A stretch of 64,000 bases of DNA from Marchantia polymorpha subsp. ruderalis (GCA_037833965.1 AP031356.1:146501-210500); one strand, 5' to 3'; shown: positions 44,697 through 53,993, counted from the first letter of the stretch. Notes: generated by a model not told the origin, from the sequence alone. A program made the numbers and translations.

Positions 44697-47252
44697 ATGT
44701 CGAAGGTTCCCCAACTGCGAGTGTCTCCACTCAGGGTGCCGCAGATCGGTCTACGCGCATTTCAAGATGTGCTGACGAGGCTGAAGCTCGATTTTCTCCT
44801 CTGGGGGTGGAATTGGACGTGTCCGGAGATGGTGCGCGAGTATCTGCAAGAGAGACACAAGCCTTCTCGCGGATTTCGCCCACACCCAGAGAGATGGGAA
44901 ATTTGCAATTGGGCGCAGGTGTTGGGCAGGTGTGCCGGCGAGGAAGGGGATCTCCTCTTCGAGGCCGACAGCGTGAAAGTGTCCCAGGAGGAAGAAGTCT
45001 CTTACAATGAGCTCTTCAAGGTGGCTAGACATCCCAAGAACGGTTTCCGGACTCGGGATTACAAGGATCGATTGCGGAGAAATGTCGCGACGGCATTGCT
45101 GCAGATATTGCAGCCGACCAAGACCGCTTACATGCATGGTTGGCAGGTAGAGTTCGTGGAGCTAGTGTTGTCAGGAGCTCCGGTGCATTGGGCACGGCTC
45201 CTGTGGAAGGTGACGCGCCAACATGCGCAAGAAGAGAGGGGAGGAACGCTCAATCATCTATCGCCTTACTTAATCGTGTTTTACCGGGCGATGGGATGTT
45301 TGACGAATGCTGAGAAAACTCGGTTTCCGCAGCTGAGCCGGTCTTATCCAGGTAGATATTCGAGGGAGGCCGAAGTAGACACGGATCCGGACGAGGAACC
45401 TGCCAGTACGCCTCCGGCTCCGGCTCCAGCCAGAGCAGCAGAAGAACGTCGAAGCGAGCGCATTCCGCGCAAGCGGAAGTGGGATGAGGGACCTGAGGAC
45501 AGGCAGCCGGAAGTACCAGCTGCGCCGACTCGTGGTCGGCCCACCCCCGAGCCTCACAGTCGACCAAAACAAAGGGCACGCAGAATGCCAACTGTTACTG
45601 AGGAGACCAGGCGAACTCCGACCCGGCGGAATCTCACACAGGAAGAGATAATTGCTCAGGTCCTAGGGAAGACGGCAGAAACCTCTGCACAGAAGGCACC
45701 ACGGCCTTCGGGAGGAGATGGACGGACTGACGACCGGCCGACTGCGAGTCGGATGACTGAAGGTCGACAAGCGGAAGGAAGGCCAACTGAACGGCGCATT
45801 GAACCGGACAGCAGGCCGGAAGCGGAAGAGAGTTTGGCTGACGAGCCAACAATCCTCAGAGGGTCGTCTTCGGCGGAAGGCACTTCTGAAAGAACGCCAC
45901 CAGCAAACAGGCCAAGTGGAGTCAAGACGCGCAGGGGGTATCCGACTCCCAGTCGGACAACTGCTGGTCGGCCGACTGCGAGTCGGACAACAGAGAGTCC
46001 GCCGGATTCGCCGACTGCGAGACGGATGGGGCCAACGACCAGTATGCGGACGCCTTCGGCGGACGCACCTTCAGCAAGGACACCTTCCGCGCAGATTGCG
46101 CCGGAAGGACAGGCAGCAGAAGCGGGCGGTGCAAAAGTGACAAAAGTCACTGCGGCGTCGACCCCTGCACAAACCGAAGATCGAGCCGGAACAGGGGCTC
46201 AAGCAGTGGGATCTCCCACTGCCCTGGATATTTTAGCAGGCAGTGGAGCAGCAGTCGCAGCAGAAGCTGCTGCGCGCCACAGTTCCAGGGAGTCGCCAAG
46301 GGATTCGGTGGCGACTGAGATCCTCGAGACTGAGGATGAGACGAGCTCGGAAGAGCAAGAAGAGGATTCGGTGCAGAAAACGCCAACAGGGGTGCTGTGC
46401 GAACAGATAGTTCCACTCCTGCGATATCTGGATCGCAAGACATCCAAATACGGAAGTGCCTTAAAACCGCAGTCTTATGTGGAGACTATCAGGCGAAGGA
46501 CGAGGATCAAGGTGGCAAAGTGGGCCTCTAGTTGCCAAGTATATGTGGAAAGGAACACCGCCCTCAGACAACACCTGGCGGTCACCCAGAAGCTGTACCA
46601 AGCCTTGCAGCAGCAGAAGGAGGATGCGACGACGAAGAGTCAGGCGGAGGCCGAACTAATACGGGCAAAGATCGAGTCGGAACTGCAGGAGGAGCGGAGA
46701 CAGAACAAAGTCCTAGCAGCCGAGCTTGCGCGCCAGACGCGCGCCTTAGAGGAAAGTCAACGAGCCCGCAAGGAGGATGAGGAGTTGTTGTGCAACTTGC
46801 AAACCGAGTGCTCGGATTTGAGGGCACAACGTGCGGATTTAGAAATGCAGCTGGCAGAGGTGGAGAGCAGCTGCAGGGCACGAGGAGAGTTGGCGGCACG
46901 GGTGACTCGTTGTCTAAACGGATACACCCATTGGGAGGTGGCAGCTCAAGAGAGGGTTACACTCCGGGAGTTCGAGCTTCGGGCGGCGGCCTTGACGGAA
47001 GGTGACAGTCGGAGTCGGCGGCGAGTGGCAAGAAAATTAGAAACTTTCTTGTCGGGTGCGTGCGACACTATGGCGCACTTGCAGTCGGAAGTCACTGCAG
47101 CGCTCCGACGCCTGGGGTTACGCAGCCGGTCGGAAGACTGGCAAGGTAGAGATAGTACGCGGAGCAGTCCGGCGCGCAGGAGGCGCAGCACCGGATCTGC
47201 CGAGTGCAGTAGAGTAGTTTGGTTTCGCGCAGATGCTGCGAGTGGTAGATAG
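44697..47252 (+). CDS. LTR-internal ORF, 851 residues, function unknown (copy in LTR A)
   Basis: I do not recognise a named family. From the first ATG the protein has three parts. Residues 1-215 look globular (WNWTCPEMVREYL at 38-50, VHWARLLWKVTRQ at 163-175, LSPYLIVFYRAMGCL at 188-202). About 225-555 is low-complexity, rich in P, T, R, E and S, with repeated PTASR/PTARR units and an acidic stretch. About 620-740 is a long heptad-like E/Q/R/L region, probably a coiled coil, followed by a basic tail. The layout recalls the extra ORFs of Tat-type plant elements, but that is only a resemblance. There is no membrane span, so it is not an obvious envelope. In genomic RNA it would lie 3' of pol, in U3. 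The frame extends upstream to GTG at 44679. Confidence 0.75.
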   Translation: MSKVPQLRVSPLRVPQIGLRAFQDVLTRLKLDFLLWGWNWTCPEMVREYLQERHKPSRGFRPHPERWEICNWAQVLGRCAGEEGDLLFEADSVKVSQEEEVSYNELFKVARHPKNGFRTRDYKDRLRRNVATALLQILQPTKTAYMHGWQVEFVELVLSGAPVHWARLLWKVTRQHAQEERGGTLNHLSPYLIVFYRAMGCLTNAEKTRFPQLSRSYPGRYSREAEVDTDPDEEPASTPPAPAPARAAEERRSERIPRKRKWDEGPEDRQPEVPAAPTRGRPTPEPHSRPKQRARRMPTVTEETRRTPTRRNLTQEEIIAQVLGKTAETSAQKAPRPSGGDGRTDDRPTASRMTEGRQAEGRPTERRIEPDSRPEAEESLADEPTILRGSSSAEGTSERTPPANRPSGVKTRRGYPTPSRTTAGRPTASRTTESPPDSPTARRMGPTTSMRTPSADAPSARTPSAQIAPEGQAAEAGGAKVTKVTAASTPAQTEDRAGTGAQAVGSPTALDILAGSGAAVAAEAAARHSSRESPRDSVATEILETEDETSSEEQEEDSVQKTPTGVLCEQIVPLLRYLDRKTSKYGSALKPQSYVETIRRRTRIKVAKWASSCQVYVERNTALRQHLAVTQKLYQALQQQKEDATTKSQAEAELIRAKIESELQEERRQNKVLAAELARQTRALEESQRARKEDEELLCNLQTECSDLRAQRADLEMQLAEVESSCRARGELAARVTRCLNGYTHWEVAAQERVTLREFELRAAALTEGDSRSRRRVARKLETFLSGACDTMAHLQSEVTAALRRLGLRSRSEDWQGRDSTRSSPARRRRSTGSAECSRVVWFRADAASGR

Positions 47253-47285
47253 GATAGCGTAGTGCTAGTTAGGATCTTTTGAGAG

Positions 47286-47292
47286 TATAAAG
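47286..47292 (+). promoter_or_regulatory. Possible TATA box of the LTR
   Basis: TATAAAG lies just 3' of the LTR ORF in GC-richer sequence. If used, transcription would start near 47320. Most of the LTR including the ORF would then be U3, with about 0.9 kb of R-U5 before the PBS. The same motif is in LTR B near 57951. It is a candidate by motif and position only. Confidence 0.4.
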
Positions 47293-47956
47293 TAGATCAA
47301 GGCGTTTTGCCTTGGGACTCTTCCAGTTTCGGAAGTGCAGATCAGGAACTCACTTTCTTGGCGTGTTTGTGCATTTTGGTCCTGGCACCACGTAGAGAAG
47401 CTGCAGCATAGCGAAGTTACCGTATGTTGTAGTTGAAGGCCTTCGGCTGAATGTTCAGAGCTAGTACCCGGTTAGAGACTTGAGTAGTGCGGATCTGCAC
47501 CTGCGGGTGATTTCTGATACTCAGAGCCGGATGCGAGTTAGATACTTGAACAGTTCCCCCTTACTCCTTCGAGTGACATATCCTGATTGTACTCCTACGG
47601 GAAGTTTCCCCTGAATGCCAATGTGAAGTTTCATTACTTCGTGTAAACCTTGGTTTGTAATTCAGGTTGTGTGTGTGTTACTGGATCGTGTTTTCAGTAA
47701 GTTCTCAGTCGGGTCTGCACTCCCTGCGTTTTGTGTGATAGTCGAGGGTGACGTCCACGGCGTACGTAGAGGCTTCGTTCCGAAGTGAGAAGTCCAGTCC
47801 GGGTACCCCCGCTAGTTCCTGGCGGAAGGGCAGTAAAAGCCGGAGTGGGAGGCACTTCCTGCAGAACCTCTGAGTGAACTTGCGAGACACTTTCCTCCTG
47901 AAATCCGAAGCGGAGGTCCTGACCGACCTCCGAGTTGTGCTTTTTGCCAGTTTCAG

Positions 47957-47980
47957 GTGTGTGTGTGTGTGTGTGTGTGT
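47957..47980 (+). repeat. (GT)12 microsatellite in LTR A
   Basis: Twelve GT units, against eleven in the matching tract of LTR B (58622-58643). It is followed at 48003-48060 by a degenerate CCTCCGAG repeat cluster in the presumed R-U5 region. Confidence 0.9.
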
Positions 47981-48238
47981 TGAGTGACCAAGCTGTACCG
48001 TGCATCCTCCGAGCATCCTCCGAGTTGAGTTCCTCCTCCGAGTCGAGCCTCCGAGTCGAGCACTGCAGTATTTCTGGGAGTGACAGTCGCCTAGAATTCA
48101 AACTCTACCAAAAGTCTGTTAAATGTGACACTTTTACTCTGTGTGTTGCCTCTGTCCCTGTGGGTTCGATCTTTTTACCACCATACTGCAGTTTTAGCCT
48201 TTGGTGGGTTATTACATAAGGAGCCGACAACTTCTTTT

Positions 48239-48255
48239 TGGCGCCGCTGCCGGGG
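48239..48255 (+). other. Primer binding site, tRNA-Asp type (unit 1)
   Basis: TGGCGCCGCTGCCGGGG is complementary to the 3' end of plant tRNA-Asp(GUC), as I recall it, at all but one position (C where T is usual). It lies 22 bp after the preferred LTR end or 9 bp after the alternative end. PBSs of this type are characteristic of Tat/Athila Ty3/gypsy elements. Confidence 0.8.
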
Positions 48256-48299
48256 ACAGTGCGTCAACACCAGAAACCTTGAGCAGCAATGCTCGGTGA

Positions 48300-51128
48300 A
48301 TGTCGACGAGCGATAGTGTGGGAAACCTGAGTGCGAGAGCCACACGGAAACTCCGTCGAGATTCAGAAAAAGCCGTGGAAACAAAACGGCGAACTAAAAA
48401 GAAGACTCCCGGTGAGGACTCTGCAGAAAGATCGCCATCACCGACTACTGGAAGACAAAGGCGTTCCAGTTCACCTACCGAGAGCATTGAGCTAACAGTT
48501 CTATTGGACATCCCTCCGACGGGAACTCTTCCTGAGTTTGGCCAACCTAGGATCAGTCCGTCGACAGGATCACCGATGGCAGAACATCAAGCCAATCTCC
48601 GCCAGGTGTTTTCCCAACCTACCACCAAACATTCGTATCCAAGATACACGGGAACGGGCGACGACGATGATGCAGATTCATACATAAAGCTCTTCGAGTC
48701 TGTCTCCATCGCCAATCGTGAGACCAGTGATGAAGACAGACTACGAATCTTTCCTAGCCTGCTACGCAGACGAGCGCGTAGCTGGTACAACCATGAGAGC
48801 ACCGACCCCACTGGCATCCGGACCTGGGCTCAGCTCAAGGAAAAGTTTCTGAAGCGGTTCCGCGAACTCGGATATGACAGTCGAGTTCTGACCCGGCTTC
48901 GAAATCTTCGACGCGAGCGGAAGGAGAATCTTCGAGACTACACTGAGAGATTCCAAGACCTCCTAGATCGAATTCCGAAGACAGGCCCGGGAGAACCGTA
49001 TTCGGTACAACAGGCAGTGGATTGGTATGTGACAGGGCTCTCAAGAGAAATGGAGACCTTCTGTAGGAGAGGCAAGACTGACACAATCCAAGATGTGATA
49101 GCTTCCGCGGAGACCTTTGAGACGTCAACCCTTGACACTCGAAGACGCGACCGACGGTCGACGAAGAAGAAGTCGCAAGGCGGACGTCGGAAGAGAAGGA
49201 ACTCGCCTTCCTCGACAGAAGAATCAAGCTCCTCCGAATCAAGTTCTTCCTCGGAAGAGGAAGAGGACTCGTCATCTTCAGAAGAAGAAAGACGGAAGAA
49301 GAAACGCAGTGCGATCAAGAAGAAGGATCGAGGTAAGGGAATCCCAGTGAAGACTCAAGGGGACATCGCAGCCAAGGTAGACAACCTGGTGAAGAATTTT
49401 GCGGACCTGAAAGTTCATGTAGTGGGAGGCCAAGACCGACGTAAATCACCTGCGAGACAACGAGCGAATCTCTGGTGTACTACGTGCGGACAGGTGGGAC
49501 ATGCCAACACGGAGTGCATGTCCGCGAGGCCATCTTACCCAGTGAATGCGGTCGAATGGGCACCACAGTGGGAGACCCCCATGTATTATGCTGAGCCGCC
49601 TATGTATTATGCTGAGCAGGTTGAGGACACCGCCTACTCGGTACAGACAGCTCCAGCTACAACTCCGAACCCACCGGTGCATATACCGCGCTTTGTTCCG
49701 AGGGAAATGGCGGGTACACTCCCACCAAGACGCATGGCACCTCCAGGAAATCACAACCGACCTCGACCACAATTCGATGGTTGCTACAACTGCGGAGACA
49801 TGGGGCATTACGCGCCAAGTTGTCCCCACCCGAGGAAGCCAATGGGATATGCACCATTGTGCAGCAATTGCAAGAAGTCCGGACATACAGCAGCTGAATG
49901 TGACCAGCCCCAAATCCCTAGGCCAGCCGTGCGTTTCGTATCAACACCTGGCAAGGAAGAAGTGCAAGTCAACCAGGTAGAACTGAGTCTGGACCCAGCT
50001 GAAGGAGACGAAGTATGGCCAGAGGAAGAAGTAATGTGCGGTCGGGTAGAAACCCGAAGTTCGAAGAGGAGAGGAGAAGGCCATGAGGACACTCGCCGCC
50101 TCGAGCGTAGGGAAGAGAGGAGGAAGTCTAAAGAAGTTAGAGAAGGCCAGAGGAGAAGGCCGGGTACACCTCCGGCTATGAGAAACACCCAGCCGGAGCA
50201 GAACTCAGAAAAGGCGGACAGGTATTCAGAAGAGTTCCGGACTCGAGATTACCTTCCGGACATCAAAGATGAGGTGAGTCACCTCATCAAGGAAGCACTG
50301 GGCGCCGGAATGACATCCGACGACCGGAAGGCAGTTAGGCCCCCTACACCCCTTCCGACCGCGAGTACAGGGAAACTTCCGGCCGTGACTTCCAACACTC
50401 CCTACGACATAGTGAAAGACATGGGGAGCCAGAGGGCAAATATTTCCTTCCACCAGTTGTTGGAAGACAACAAGACGTACAGAAGGATGCTGATGCTTTC
50501 GTTGCGCCGACCACGCAAACCCCGAAAAGAGAAACTTCCGGCTGTGTACAGAGTGGAAGGAGGAGACCTGGGACCTCCAGAGATCGAGGTAGAGATCGGA
50601 GGCTGCGTCATACAGAAGGTACCAGTGGACTCCGGCTCGGGCGTGAATATCATGACCGAGGAGACAGCGAACTCCTTGGGGTTCCAGACCTTCGAGCCTA
50701 CATCCCGAGTATTGCGACTGGCCGATCAAACACGCAGAATGCCACTAGGAATGTTGAGCAATGTGAGAACCAACATTGGAGGAGTGGACTTTCAACTGTC
50801 CTACATAATACTGCAACCTCTGATGAAGAAAGGTTATGATGTGCTGCTTGGCAGACCGTGGCTATACGATGCCAAAGCAAGGTGTGACTGGAGTAGGAAG
50901 AGATTACAGTTCCGTAGCCCTGCGGACCCTCCGACTGTCATTACCGTACCGTGGACCAAGGTACCCCATGAGGGCGAAACACCTTCCACCACCTCCGGTT
51001 ACACAACCGGAGGGGAGACCAGCTCATCATGCACTTCAGAGACCGAAACGTCGGAGGACTTTGTGGGCTACGTCACTTGCTGCTCCATTGAGGAGGAAGG
51101 AGACGCGGTATATCCGGATGACGAATAG
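48300..51128 (+). CDS. gag-pro: gag-protease polyprotein (unit 1), ends at a UAG in readthrough context
   Basis: The 942-residue frame starts at ATG 48300. A Retrotrans_gag-type capsid domain spans about 120-275 (SYIKLFESV, RRARSWYNH, LKEKFLKRFREL, LRDYTERFQDLLDRIP). A Ser/Glu-rich acidic tract lies at 303-330. Three CCHC zinc knuckles follow at C393-C406, C495-C508 and C521-C534. A basic/acidic linker leads to a retropepsin domain with the catalytic motif VDSGSGVNIM (D777) and the typical YDVLLGRPWL near 846. The protein ends DDE, then TAG CAA CTA, and the same frame stays open into pol. Gag would assemble virus-like particles in the cytoplasm, and the protease matures it. Residue 97 is Gln here and Leu in unit 2. 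Confidence 0.93.
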   Translation: MSTSDSVGNLSARATRKLRRDSEKAVETKRRTKKKTPGEDSAERSPSPTTGRQRRSSSPTESIELTVLLDIPPTGTLPEFGQPRISPSTGSPMAEHQANLRQVFSQPTTKHSYPRYTGTGDDDDADSYIKLFESVSIANRETSDEDRLRIFPSLLRRRARSWYNHESTDPTGIRTWAQLKEKFLKRFRELGYDSRVLTRLRNLRRERKENLRDYTERFQDLLDRIPKTGPGEPYSVQQAVDWYVTGLSREMETFCRRGKTDTIQDVIASAETFETSTLDTRRRDRRSTKKKSQGGRRKRRNSPSSTEESSSSESSSSSEEEEDSSSSEEERRKKKRSAIKKKDRGKGIPVKTQGDIAAKVDNLVKNFADLKVHVVGGQDRRKSPARQRANLWCTTCGQVGHANTECMSARPSYPVNAVEWAPQWETPMYYAEPPMYYAEQVEDTAYSVQTAPATTPNPPVHIPRFVPREMAGTLPPRRMAPPGNHNRPRPQFDGCYNCGDMGHYAPSCPHPRKPMGYAPLCSNCKKSGHTAAECDQPQIPRPAVRFVSTPGKEEVQVNQVELSLDPAEGDEVWPEEEVMCGRVETRSSKRRGEGHEDTRRLERREERRKSKEVREGQRRRPGTPPAMRNTQPEQNSEKADRYSEEFRTRDYLPDIKDEVSHLIKEALGAGMTSDDRKAVRPPTPLPTASTGKLPAVTSNTPYDIVKDMGSQRANISFHQLLEDNKTYRRMLMLSLRRPRKPRKEKLPAVYRVEGGDLGPPEIEVEIGGCVIQKVPVDSGSGVNIMTEETANSLGFQTFEPTSRVLRLADQTRRMPLGMLSNVRTNIGGVDFQLSYIILQPLMKKGYDVLLGRPWLYDAKARCDWSRKRLQFRSPADPPTVITVPWTKVPHEGETPSTTSGYTTGGETSSSCTSETETSEDFVGYVTCCSIEEEGDAVYPDDE

Positions 51129-51134
51129 CAACTA
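51126..51134 (+). promoter_or_regulatory. Stop-codon readthrough signal UAG-CAACTA between gag-pro and pol (unit 1)
   Basis: The TAG at 51126-51128 is followed by CAACTA, matching the UAG-CARYYA context known to allow readthrough in tobamoviruses. gag-pro and pol are in the same frame here. The first pol ATG is not until about 51324, within the conserved pol region, so internal initiation would lose sequence. Unit 2 has the identical signal at 61789. Confidence 0.8.
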
Positions 51135-53969
51135 GCAGCCGGACTGGGCAGAAGCGAGATCAGTCACAAAGAGGGGATTGTTGACCCGAGTGATTGCTGC
51201 GAACTGCAGCTCAGTCCAGGTAAAGGCTTGAAGGTGTCAAGCCAGGTACAAGGAGAAGAGTTGAACAGGATACAGGCGTTTCTTCGCCAGTATGAGGATG
51301 TCTTCGCATGGAAGATTGAAGACATGAAAGGCATACCTGCAAGGTATGGAGAGCACAGGATCGACTTGTTGGACGAGGCAGTTCCGGTTCGCCAACGCCA
51401 ATACAGGCTCAACCCAAAATATTCATTATTGGTGAAGGACGAAATCGATAAGTACCTGAGCGCAGGAATCATCTACCCGGTACTTAGTAGCGAGTGGGTG
51501 TCGCCTATCGTGATCGTGCCCAAGAAACTGACAGGTAAGATCCGGGTGTGTCAGGACTTCAGGAAGCTGAACGCAGCAACGCGGAAGGACCATCACCCTC
51601 TTCCTTTCACGGACTCTATTCTGGACCATGTAGCAGGGCATGAATGCTACAGTTTCCTAGACGGATTTTCCGGCTACAACCAGGTGTCCATCAGGGAACA
51701 GGACAAGGACAAAACAACCTTCACGACCGACTGGGGAACCTATGCTTATCACAAGATGCCGTTCGGTCTGTGCAACGCGCCAGCGACGTTCCAGCGGATG
51801 ATGACAAACATTTTCCAAGAGCACCTGAGGAAGTTCCTAGAAATTTTCATCGACGACTTTTGTGTCTTCGGTAAGAGGTCGGAGCACCTTAACCATCTTC
51901 GGCAAACGTTCGACAGATGTAGGGAGAGCAGCTTGTCCTTACACCCTGAGAAATGTTTCTTCTTCATGACCAGCGGAATCCTGCTAGGGCACCGAGTTTC
52001 GTCCGATGGCATTGCAGTGGATGTAGAGAAGGTGAAGATTATTCTCGAACTGCAGCCGCCAACGAATCTGCGTGAGTTGAGGGCCTTCCTTGGCCATGTA
52101 GGTTATTACAGAAGGTTCATAAATATGTATGCCATCTTGGCAGCCGATCTGACGAAGCTGCTTAAGAAGGATGAACCCTATGTGTGGGGCAAAGAGCAAC
52201 AGCTGGCGTTTGAAACGCTCAAAGCCAAACTGACGACTGCTCCGGTTCTGAGAAGTCCGGATTGGAACAGACCTTTCCATGTCTATGTAGACACGTCGGC
52301 GTTTGCAATCGGGGTGGTTCTCAGTCAGAAGGACGACAACAAGAAAGACTACCCGATTTACTTCGCGAGTCGTCAGTTGTCAGCAGCAGAGAAGAAGTAC
52401 ACGACAACTGAGAGGGAGGCGTTGGGAATGGTGTACTCCTGTAAGAAGTTCCGACATTATTTGATCTGCTATGAGTTCGTGTTTCATGTAGATCATTACG
52501 CCTTACAGCACCTGGTGAAGAAGGCGGATCTGTCCGGACGAATTGCCAGGTGGGTACTACTGCTGCAGGAATTCACCTACACTGTACAGACACGGAAAGG
52601 CGTTCACCATGAGAACGCAGACTACCTCTCCCGACTATGGACCGAACCCATAGAGGAGGAAGTAGTGGATGATTTTCCCGACGAACAACTTTTTCAGTTG
52701 TCCGCCAGCCATGAGTCCAGGTACGCGGACTTATACAGGTTTCTGCTCACACTCCAATGTCCGGAAGGATTGGATGCGGAGCAGCGCACAGTCTTCGTTC
52801 ATAAAGCGGGACCTTACCAGCTTCAACAGGGGGTCTTGTTCAAGAAAATGGCAGACGAAAGGTTGTGCAGATGTCTAGAGGAGTCTGAAGTACCGCGAGT
52901 TGTCAAAGCCATGCACACAGAAGACGCTGGTGGTCACTACGCCACCAGAAACACAGTGACCAAAATTGTGAATGCAGGATACTGGTGGCCGACGATGTTC
53001 AAAGATGTACACGACTACGTTCGCAAATGCGACAGCTGCCAGAGAACGGGAAGGCCGACTCCGACCACGAGATGGCCTCTTACACCAATCATGCCATTGG
53101 CACCGTTTGAAAAATGGGGGATCGACTTCGTGGGACCAATACAACCTGTCACTAAAGGCACGCGCAGGCGCTACATATTGGTAGCAACAGACTATGCGAC
53201 CAAGATGGTGGAGGCAGAAGCCACAAGGCACGACGACGCAGCCGCAGTAGCACGGTTCCTATTCGAATCAATCATCACACGCTACGGGTGCCCCCTAGAA
53301 ATAGTCAGTGACAGAGGAACGCACTTTCTGAATCAGGTGATAGAAAGTTTGACGCGGCACTTCCAGATTAAGCATCGGAAGACTACTCAATACAACCCCA
53401 AGGCAAATGGTCTGACAGAGAAGTCCAATGGATTACTCTGTAAGATACTCCTCAAGGTGACTGTAAACCATGCTCATGACTGGGACACCAAGCTACCGGC
53501 CGCCTTATGGGCATATAGAACGGCAGAAAAAGTCACCACCAGGCAAACACCTTACTTCCTAGTTTATGGGCAGCATCCGATCTTACCCATCGAATTCGAG
53601 ATACCTACCAAGAGGACCTTAGATCAGAGAAGGCTGGACGCGGAAGAAAGTCAGGCATATCGACTGCAAGAGGTAATGGCACTGGAGGAAAGACGTCAAG
53701 AGGCCGAAGATCGAACAAAGCAATTACAACTCAGGCGGAAGGAGAAGTACGATCGAAGACTCAAACCAGTACTGCTGGAGAAGGGCGATTTGGCTCTGCT
53801 ATACGATAGCAGACATGCTAGATTTCCAGGCAAGCTCCACTTGAGGTGGATGGGACCTTACAAGGTGATAGAAGTTTTTCCAAATGGATCCATCCAACTC
53901 GCAGAACTGACGGGAGAATGGTTAGGCACCCGCGTGAACGGATGGCGTCTGAAGAAATACCACGTGTAA
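51129..53969 (+). CDS. pol: pol: reverse transcriptase, RNase H, integrase (unit 1)
   Basis: Read in the gag frame past the UAG, this adds 946 residues. Counting from 51228 as residue 1, RT spans about 45-270 with FLDGFSGY (D145), MPFGLCNAPATFQ and FIDD (D209, D210). RNase H has VYVDTS (D355), TTEREALG (E397), VDHYAL (D422) and ADYLSR (D465). The integrase zinc motif is H563, H570, C601, C604. The integrase DDE residues are D633 (GIDFVGP), D695 (VSDRGTHF) and E731 (NGLTEKSN). A GPY/F motif (LRWMGPYKV) lies at 872-880. The protein ends RVNGWRLKKYHV with no chromodomain. It copies the RNA into cDNA and integrates it in the nucleus. All catalytic residues are present. Confidence 0.93.
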   Translation, partial: QLAAGLGRSEISHKEGIVDPSDCCELQLSPGKGLKVSSQVQGEELNRIQAFLRQYEDVFAWKIEDMKGIPARYGEHRIDLLDEAVPVRQRQYRLNPKYSLLVKDEIDKYLSAGIIYPVLSSEWVSPIVIVPKKLTGKIRVCQDFRKLNAATRKDHHPLPFTDSILDHVAGHECYSFLDGFSGYNQVSIREQDKDKTTFTTDWGTYAYHKMPFGLCNAPATFQRMMTNIFQEHLRKFLEIFIDDFCVFGKRSEHLNHLRQTFDRCRESSLSLHPEKCFFFMTSGILLGHRVSSDGIAVDVEKVKIILELQPPTNLRELRAFLGHVGYYRRFINMYAILAADLTKLLKKDEPYVWGKEQQLAFETLKAKLTTAPVLRSPDWNRPFHVYVDTSAFAIGVVLSQKDDNKKDYPIYFASRQLSAAEKKYTTTEREALGMVYSCKKFRHYLICYEFVFHVDHYALQHLVKKADLSGRIARWVLLLQEFTYTVQTRKGVHHENADYLSRLWTEPIEEEVVDDFPDEQLFQLSASHESRYADLYRFLLTLQCPEGLDAEQRTVFVHKAGPYQLQQGVLFKKMADERLCRCLEESEVPRVVKAMHTEDAGGHYATRNTVTKIVNAGYWWPTMFKDVHDYVRKCDSCQRTGRPTPTTRWPLTPIMPLAPFEKWGIDFVGPIQPVTKGTRRRYILVATDYATKMVEAEATRHDDAAAVARFLFESIITRYGCPLEIVSDRGTHFLNQVIESLTRHFQIKHRKTTQYNPKANGLTEKSNGLLCKILLKVTVNHAHDWDTKLPAALWAYRTAEKVTTRQTPYFLVYGQHPILPIEFEIPTKRTLDQRRLDAEESQAYRLQEVMALEERRQEAEDRTKQLQLRRKEKYDRRLKPVLLEKGDLALLYDSRHARFPGKLHLRWMGPYKVIEVFPNGSIQLAELTGEWLGTRVNGWRLKKYHV

Positions 53970-53993
53970 ATGTTCGCGTGGGCGCTCACAATT

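Larger units (their letters stand above)
43342..48216 (+). repeat. LTR A, about 4.9 kb, contains an 851-codon ORF
   Basis: The start is fixed by the repeated TGTGGTAAC that directly follows the polypurine tract in the other copy. The end is fixed by the PBS at 48239. The end at 48216 (TTATTACA) is a rough inverted match to the TGTGGTAA start; an alternative CA end lies at 48229. Compared with LTR B (54007-58879) I find one substitution (45712 G, 56377 A) and a GT-repeat difference ((GT)12 against (GT)11). Confidence 0.85.

Noticed and set aside
45656..46150. Long minus-strand open frames across the LTR ORF, and the many other antisense frames across gag and pol
   Set aside because: They are shadows of the GC-rich sense frames, with Pro/Ser/Arg-rich or repetitive translations and no domain.
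44697..47252. The LTR ORF as an envelope protein
   Set aside because: There is no signal peptide, membrane span or cysteine-rich ectodomain; the C-terminal half is a charged coiled coil.
51164..51200. A -1 or +1 frameshift site between gag-pro and pol
   Set aside because: Both frames have the same phase (all coordinates agree modulo 3), so no shift is needed.
51228..51230. An independent pol start at 51228
   Set aside because: The codon is TTG, not ATG. The frame is open back to the gag UAG, so readthrough explains expression better.
53900..53969. A chromodomain at the end of integrase
   Set aside because: Only about 30 residues follow the GPY/F motif and none matches the chromodomain aromatic cage. 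The element is not a chromovirus.
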